Positions 37,439-43,487 of a stretch of DNA of 43,487 nucleotides are shown one piece after another. The first letter of the stretch is position 1; each line of letters starts with the position of its first letter. This stretch comes from Trebouxia sp. TZW2008 (taxonomy: Eukaryota; Chlorophyta; Trebouxiophyceae; Trebouxiales; Trebouxiaceae). Below the pieces are notes generated by a model, which saw nothing but the letters and a program-made list of their open reading frames with translations, was not told the DNA's origin and ran no database searches. The stretch spans positions 1-43,487 of the forward strand of contig BDIU01000396.1 in NCBI GenBank assembly GCA_002118135.1, given 5' to 3'. The translations under genes were made by a program, and so were the position numbers.

Positions 37439-38970
37439 AAAATCAGCCATGCTTTTCTAGGGAGGACTGTGCTTCAAATGCGCCTTGTGCATGCCCACAG
37501 GCACTGCCAGTTCCTCCCCCTCTTGATCTGGCAATCTGTTACATTGGAGCATTTCTTGGCACCTTCTGGACATCAGCCTGTGCAAACTCTCGAAACAGTC
37601 AGTTCCATGAAAACCTGCTGCTAGCCTCTGTGGGTGCCACAGTTGTGCTCTTGTACGGAGTGATGGAGAGCAGACTGTCTCAACCACGCAATGTCATAGG
37701 TAAACTGCACGTTTCAGAGTGACCTGCCGCAATGTGATCATGCAAGCACGTATCATACTGCAGGCAGTGTTTGCCGACTCAAACACCATAAACTTGTTTG
37801 ACGCAGTCAAGCATTGCATCATAACAATCATCTGTTTCCAGGCATCAAACTCGTTGACTTGCTCTTTGCTTTACTGCACCTCAAGCAATGAGCTGTGTGC
37901 ATTACAGCGTGGCCCACATTGTGATGTGCCGGGCTTGGACAATTGGGCTCCAAAATCTGTTCTTTCAGACCATGTAATCTCTCAGCCTTGAGATGTAGGG
38001 TGCACTCCTTGTCAGCTGCACATCATGTACTGCACATCAAAACACAAGACGCGTGAAGTTGTTTCGCAGGTGGTCATGTCATGTCAGCAACCACAGGATG
38101 TGCCATTAGGCTGGCGCTAAAAGATGTGCAGTGGATAGCTGCCCCTTTGTCAATATCGCTGGCCCTGCTTGCCATGCAGCTCACCAGAACTGTACATCCC
38201 CCAGGTGACTGCTCACCCTGCACCTGTATTGCGTCATCTTGTCCAGAGGTCTCAGTACTTCAGTAATATGCATATTTGCACATCAGTAGTGCAGACACAA
38301 AAGTATACATCAGTATGTCCTTTGAGGGCGACTCTGTGTGATTGTACGCATGTCTGGATCTTGCTCTACGTGCTCATCTGGCGCCTCATGCATGGGTTTG
38401 ATCTCAGCGTGGCATTGCCTGTTCAAGTTGACCAAGTGTCATGTCTGATTGCATTTGAGTGAAGACATTTGCTGATGTTTAGGTTGCTCTTTCCTGCGTG
38501 TGCATGTAACAGCAGAACTGCCTTGTGTCACCAGTGGCTTCATCACTATGGCACAGTCGGCTGAGCTAATCTACATTGTTGTGGATGCTTGTCCCGCTGC
38601 TGCACAGCACTTTGCTATGACTTACCTCACCATGGCTTTGTGCTGACACAATTTTCATCGTAGTCCAATCATGCTGGCATCTGTTGTGTATGCAAGTCAA
38701 GATCACGCTGCAACATGCCCAGCAAGTTCTCATGCGCCCCATCTCTAAATTGATTTTGAGGTTTGCAGCTCAATGACAAGAGATGAATCTACAGGTGGTG
38801 CAAGCGCAATCATTGCAGCCACTGTGAATCCTTTGCCACCCTGGCATGGCTTCAGCTTTGTGCTGGTTGTACTGGTGGCGTCTGCTGGCATGATGCTGAT
38901 TGCCCTCATTGTGAACAATGTGCACCAGAAGAAACAGTATCCAACCTATTGGCTTGGCGGCAAATGCTGA
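37439..38970 (+). CDS. HPP-family integral membrane protein (plastid nitrite-transporter-like)
   Basis: Exons: 37439-37699 (acceptors after 37446 or 37500 are also possible), 38070-38204, 38795-38970. The order fits the HPP family: LDLAICYIGAFLGTF, LLLASVGATVVLLYGV, SQPRNVIGGHVMSA, DVQWIAAPLSISLALLAMQL, RTVHPPGGASAIIAA with the eponymous His-Pro-Pro, LPPWHGFSFVLVVLVASAGM, and an end near QYPTYWL. Four hydrophobic segments are visible, the usual number. Plant HPP proteins of this kind sit in the chloroplast envelope, and an Arabidopsis member has been reported to carry nitrite; transfer of that role here is inference. All junctions are phase 1. The first residues (REDCASNAPCACPQ) are unusually cysteine-rich, and the true start codon or transit-peptide exon was not found. 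Confidence 0.86.
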
Positions 38971-40249
38971 CATTGACAGGCAAGTAAGTCCTCCATACTG
39001 TATGTCTGCATTCCATTTGGCATACCTGACAAGCTTTGTCACTTGTGCATCCTGGACACATACAGCCTAAGACAACATGAAACATCACACTTAGCCCCAT
39101 ACAGCTGACCTTGATCACACGTGCAGCGTCAGTTGCTCAGCATGTTCCTCCAAGCAGCTGCATTAGCAATGGTTGCTCAGCCACGGCAGGGCCAATCACA
39201 ACAAGTGCAACTTTAGCATACATGTTTTGCATGGCAGATTTGGTCAAGCAGAAGAATTCAAAGATTTGCTTGGACTGCTTCTGCAGGGCAGGTGTTGCAT
39301 ATATGCAGACGATGCTAGCGTTCTGGTGAAAGCTAACTTGCTTTGGTCTGCTGACATGAGAGTGGCAGTGAGGAAGTCATTCCCTGTCATAGACCTAGCG
39401 ACCTGGTCCACATGGTGAGTTCCTAAAGATCTTCTTTCATATTAGGCTAAGCTCAATTGCAATCTGCTCTGGCTGTTGGACAAGCTCTTGGACTAGCAAT
39501 GCCGACTGCTAAAGGGCTCACAACCACGTGCAGCCTGCTGTCAGTCATGTCATTTCAAACCGTATATCCTGCAGTATTGCAGTCTGCGTAGCTGCTGTCT
39601 GTGCAGGCAAAACAGCAGCAGCACCACTGAGCTGCGGTGATGGAAACACACTCTGTGCGGGGACACATCAAAACGACCAAGCACTTTGTTGTATGCAGTC
39701 TGCAGGTGTGCATGCCATTCACACTCCAAATGATCATGATGGTATCAATTTTTTGCTTTGATGCAGCGTAGCACAGCACTGTGCAAATTGATCGGCTGTC
39801 TGAGCCGCAGGCTGTAGTGTTTCTACATGAGCTGCTTGCAGCATGCAGCTTCTGCCAATGCACCCTTGAATTTGATGCTCAAGCTCAAAACTTCCTGACA
39901 ACATGTGCGGCGGCTGCATGTGTGTCCTTGCTACAATTGCCTTGGCTGTTTCTGACCTCAACATGCAAACACATCATCATTGACTGTAGAGTGCTGTGCT
40001 TGCATGAACGACTTCAGATGCAGCGCAACTGCCATAGCATGGGGCCCTGCTCCATGACAGTTCTCAAGCAAAAGCAGCATCAAGCATGCTTTGGCCATCT
40101 GTGTAACAGTTGAGCGCAACAAGGATCATGCCAATGGTGCAGGTGGAGATTCAAATTGGTCGAGTCTGATTAAGTCAGCAGGACATGCTTGATTAGAAGT
40201 GGGTCAGGTGCTGCAGCTCTGACAAATGGCATGTCTCACATCTTTTCAG
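38971..40249. other. Region with one exon-like segment, otherwise unassigned
   Basis: The only persuasive segment is 39,309-39,414 on the plus strand: after TATATGCAG the frame reads DASVLVKANLLWSADMRVAV then RKSFPVIDLATWST, and it ends at a strong GTGAGT donor. A further possible stretch near 39,785-39,860 reads VQIDRLSEPQAVVFLHELLA. I recognise no family and could not join them in phase. Confidence 0.3.
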
Positions 40250-40322
40250 GCAGATTTCCATCCCCGGTGACATGCCGGGCATAGGCGGTGACAACAAACA
40301 CAATACTGTCGTCAGCACCTAG
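40250..40322 (+). CDS. Possible terminal exon of an unassigned gene
   Basis: After TCTTTTCAG the frame reads QISIPGDMPGIGGDNKHNTV and ends VST-stop at 40,322. The stretch has several CpGs, unlike its surroundings. It could be the 3-prime end of a plus-strand gene using the 39,309 exon. No homology recognised. Confidence 0.3.
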
Positions 40323-41288
40323 GGCTGGCAAGCTTCTTATCTAAAGTGGAAGTTCATATTAGTCAATAAAGCTTTGTCAGTTTTTGATTGATTGTATTGC
40401 GCATGCATACTGCATGTTTGGGCGCAAACATCTTTATGATGATCTGCAAGCAAAGCAGGTCAAGGCAATCTCTTTTTCTATTGGACCACCCTGATCCTTG
40501 AATGCTGCCGTGTGTTAAATGGCCAAGAGCAGGATGACCTTCGATGGTCATGGTGATGTTGCTGCATGGCTGAAGGATATTGCATGAGCTTTCAGCTGAC
40601 TGCACCAGTGATGCACACCTTTTGATTTAATGCATCTTGTCACCCAGCACCCTAGTGACCTACCTCACAGTTCTTCTTCCTCTCAAGCCTTCAAGAAGAG
40701 AGAGAGAGAGAGAAGCCGGTCTACGGGTGGTCTACATCGGTCTACGTGCACGGTAGCGAAAAGTGTTACAGTTGTAACTTACACGTTTAGTGTCCTAGGG
40801 GCCCAACACACAATCAAAGCAAATCAGTGAAAGGTTCACCTAGCATTTTACCTAATGAGTTCTTGGCGTTCACAATAGAGCATCATCACGACTGCAGAAG
40901 GTATCATGGTGGACATGCTAGTACTGATCTCGCCAACACACTAAGCTAAACCTAGAGTTTGTCCTCTGAGCAAAAAGCACTGCCTGAGATATCTGCCGGC
41001 ACCCATCTGGGCGCCCAACATGTTGGGGTCATCAGCATTGCGGAAGAATTCAACTAAAAGGCAAATCGCGATTACCTGCGAGCATCTTGTGTACTTACGG
41101 TACGCTGCATTGCACAGATGCACCCGCATTAGCTTTCAGGAAACAATAAACACAAATAACATCGCAGATCTAGGCTCTCTCCAAGCCCTGCTTCATCTTG
41201 GGAGAAGTTCTCGACACCATCACATGGAATTGCAGCAGCTGCAGCTTCTACAAATCCAAAAGTCTGCTGTTCATATGCTGTGTCAAAC
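40323..41288. other. Intergenic stretch, nothing recognised
   Basis: It holds a short (GA)n run at ~40,697-40,712 and three CGGTCTAC/GGTCTAC repeats at 40,715-40,747. TTACA (minus-strand TGTAA) occurs near 40,768 and 40,780 and might serve 3-prime processing of the minus-strand kinase gene, but it lies 500 bp past its stop. Confidence 0.4.
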
Positions 41289-43487
41289 TCAAGGACTCAA
41301 GGCACCACACACCTTCTCGCAAACACCTTGCACCAATTCTACTGTGACCTGAGTGTTGTATACCCTAGATTTAATGCCCTCTTTGTTGCAGGGCGGATAG
41401 AACAAATTGTGCAAGCCAAAGATCAATGGCTTCAGATGGCTCTCGATACGAGGCAGCTCAGAGAGAACTGGTGTAGTCAGTTGACCACGCCGCAAAAAAG
41501 CACACCGTCGCAAATGCTCAGGGTTCATGTCATGCCGCAAATCAAGCTTGCCATTGCAGCTTATGCTCAACGCACTGATGAACAGCCCCTCCAGCATTCT
41601 GCTGACTGAGTGTTGTTCACCTTCAAGCACAGATAATGGCGCCCACAAAACGGTGCCTGTAATCCCATTGAGGTTGTCGGCAGATCGGGGCCTATCCCAA
41701 TTGCCAGCCATGTCCTGCACAAACAGCGCATCGGTCTCACACGGTGCATATCCACAGGTTTGGCAGGCATGCAAGCACTTGAAGCTCAATATGCTCAGCA
41801 TCTTTGGTTTTGCATTGGCCATCAGTGTCATCAGCAATTATATTGGCAGATGTGCTCCACACCTTGGCAGCAGAGAAGTCAAAGAGAAATCCCCGGCCCT
41901 GCCAGTGTCCAAAATTGTTAGGTGTGATGTCTCTATGTGCGATACCCATCTTGGCTGCATTGCCAATGGCGCTGGCAATGTCGTACAGAACCTGCACCAC
42001 AATGAATCCACTTTGTTTAATTAGCATCTGACATTTGATCAAGCTAGTATAACAAACAGAGTAGATGGTGACGCCCTAGCAGCAAACACTTTGCCAATGT
42101 TAGGATGCTGTCAAACAGAATGTCCCAAGACAGAATGCAAACAGCTGATCGCAATAAACTGCAAGTGCCCTTGCATTTGATGCACAACAGACCTGGCCAA
42201 ACAAAGTGACACCATCCTTGTGATTCAACCTCTGGACCAAAGGTGCAACCAAGATAGCATTCCATACTGTCCCATTATACTCGCACTGTGTTGTGCCTAG
42301 CAGCTTGATGACATGGTCCAAACCCTCCAGTCGAGACAAGAAAGTGCCCTGCGCAAGCAAAACATATGCAGTGCACGCACTTTCAGCAAACCTGCATGCA
42401 CGCTGTCATCAACAAAATTTAAACAGGGCACAGAACAAGCAGAAGGAAATACACAGGGGCCAGTCAAGCACAAGTGCTTACATTGTGCACTGTGTTGCAA
42501 ACTTACCTTGAGAGAAGCTCTGCTCAGCTTCAGAATGGCATTCCCATTTGCCTTCAGCTTGACCTGGAACACCCAGCTGCCAAGGCCTTGATGAGCAGAG
42601 CCTTGATTGATGAGGTATGGAAGTTCAAAACAATGCCCATTCAATTCCTTGATTGTTGGCACTAAAGGAGTTGCAAACCCCAGATGAGCCTTGGGTGTCG
42701 ACAACAGCTGAACCAGTAGTTGAAAGCCTGGTGAGTTGGTGCTGATGCTTAATGGCTGACGGCCAGTTGTGCTCAACCTCAGATCATCGTCAGGTTGGTG
42801 CTCTACTGTGATGACTTCTAAGGTATTCATGGTGACATTGACTGCCACCACAGCAGTACGCTCACTGTAGGAGTCCAGCACGGCGCGGCAGCGCTTTACT
42901 TGCTGACCATACATTGTTTCTGTCTCTACTTTGCCAGTGCCAATTTTGAGCTCCCATACAGAGACAATTTGCGTCCACTCTGCCCTGTCACCGGATGATA
43001 CAAGTATGCAGTCTGGCCGACTGACTGGGTTTTCAAGCTGATTGCTTGAGGAGTAAGTGTCTATAAGGCGGCAGTCACACCTGACTACATGCATGACTGC
43101 CTGGATGAGGTCTATGACGACAGGTTGCATGTCATCATCTTCCTTGAATCCAACCTCTGAGCACTTAGGGATCAAATCAGCCAGAGTAACACCACTCAGC
43201 TCGGTTGGTTGAGACGCTTCGGCAACATGATCTGCTCCTTGCTTTCGCTTCTCTGCTCATTACAATTTTGAATGCCATGACCAGCACTGTAACGACGAGG
43301 ACTGCAGGGTTGTGTCAAAAAGTGCGTGATGAACAATACAACGAGAAGAACATGCTGCTTGGACATCGACCTTGAAATGTGCATTGTACATGATTAAAGG
43401 TCATCAGAATCACAACAGTATGGCAGGGGTCTCAGCTGCAAAGCAATGGCATAGGAGCAAAGGGCTACTCACTTGCAAAGACCTTGC
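41289..43487 (-). CDS. PD-(D/E)XK nuclease-like domain fused to divergent protein kinase (Crinkler-effector-like), 5-prime partial
   Basis: Exons: 43487-43473 (partial), ~43252-42507, 42348-42193, 41991-41863, 41714-41289; the last three junctions are phase 0. The N-terminal region (~150 aa) contains SRPDCILVSSGD and, about 17 residues on, WELKIG with a following GQQVKRC, the D...E-x-K layout of restriction-endonuclease-fold domains. The C-terminal half has kinase motifs: GSAHQGLGSWVF (Gly-loop), AILKLS (Lys), GIAHRDITPNNF (HRD..N), LFDFSAAK (DFG-like, Gly replaced by Ser) and GITGTVLWAPLSVLEGEQHS (activation and P+1 region). Nuclease-like plus kinase fusions of this sort are described for Crinkler-type effectors and FunK1-like fungal kinases; that assignment is from memory of the families. 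If the first intron is as drawn, the join creates a basic KKRK patch that might direct nuclear import. Whether it is an effector, defence or recently mobile gene here is unknown. Confidence 0.8.

Noticed and set aside
39280..39330. IYADDASVLV, resembling the YADD motif of reverse transcriptases
   Set aside because: The ATATGCAG inside it is a good acceptor, so the Y-A part is probably intron. No other RT motif is in frame nearby, and the downstream sequence (WSADMRVAVRKSFP) is not RT-like.

Overview
The window looks like nuclear DNA of a green alga, probably a trebouxiophyte-like chlorophyte. It has many short exons with GTGAGT-type donors and TGCAG acceptors, a protein with a bipartite plastid/thylakoid-lumen presequence, an HPP-family membrane protein of the kind found in plastids, and the tail of an algal-type LINE. 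CpG is scarce and TG/CA abundant, except in 5-prime regions. I recognise no tRNA, rRNA, CRISPR array or bacterial operon.

Layout. (1) 1-12,230, minus strand: the first ~758 codons, in 15 exons, of a 5-oxoprolinase (ATP-dependent, glutathione breakdown); the 3-prime end lies beyond base 1. (2) ~12,505-12,760: a decayed LINE reverse-transcriptase tail. (3) 13,679-17,031, minus: a secreted protein rich in Gly, His, Tyr, Ser and Ala, built from alternating exon modules. (4) 17,994-20,907, minus: a histidine-phosphatase-fold protein with a predicted thylakoid-lumen presequence and no catalytic histidine. (5) 22,043-29,164, plus: a multi-exon tyrosine recombinase with all expected catalytic residues. 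(6) 30,157-34,200, plus: a second copy of gene 3. Together with its promoter and introns it forms an inverted repeat with gene 3 around the recombinase and pseudophosphatase. (7) ~37,439-38,970, plus: an HPP-family membrane protein. (8) 38,971-40,322: a few unassigned exon-like segments. (9) 41,289-43,487, minus: a PD-(D/E)XK nuclease-like domain joined to a divergent protein kinase domain, resembling Crinkler-type effectors; its 5-prime end is outside the window.

The most unusual structure is in the introns. In the 5-oxoprolinase and recombinase genes many introns are filled with tandem, decaying copies of the neighbouring exon edge, each copy carrying its own donor or acceptor. The copies stop at or near the splice junction, and choosing one copy per exon gives a continuous frame of about family length. 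This suggests that introns here have grown by repeated duplication of splice-junction segments. The recombinase also has one whole exon triplicated in-frame, with a stop in the middle copy, and a perfect 18-5-18 inverted repeat inside one of its own introns.

All gene models were assembled by eye from reading frames, splice consensus and remembered family motifs. Junctions are phase-consistent, but none has been checked against RNA or a database.
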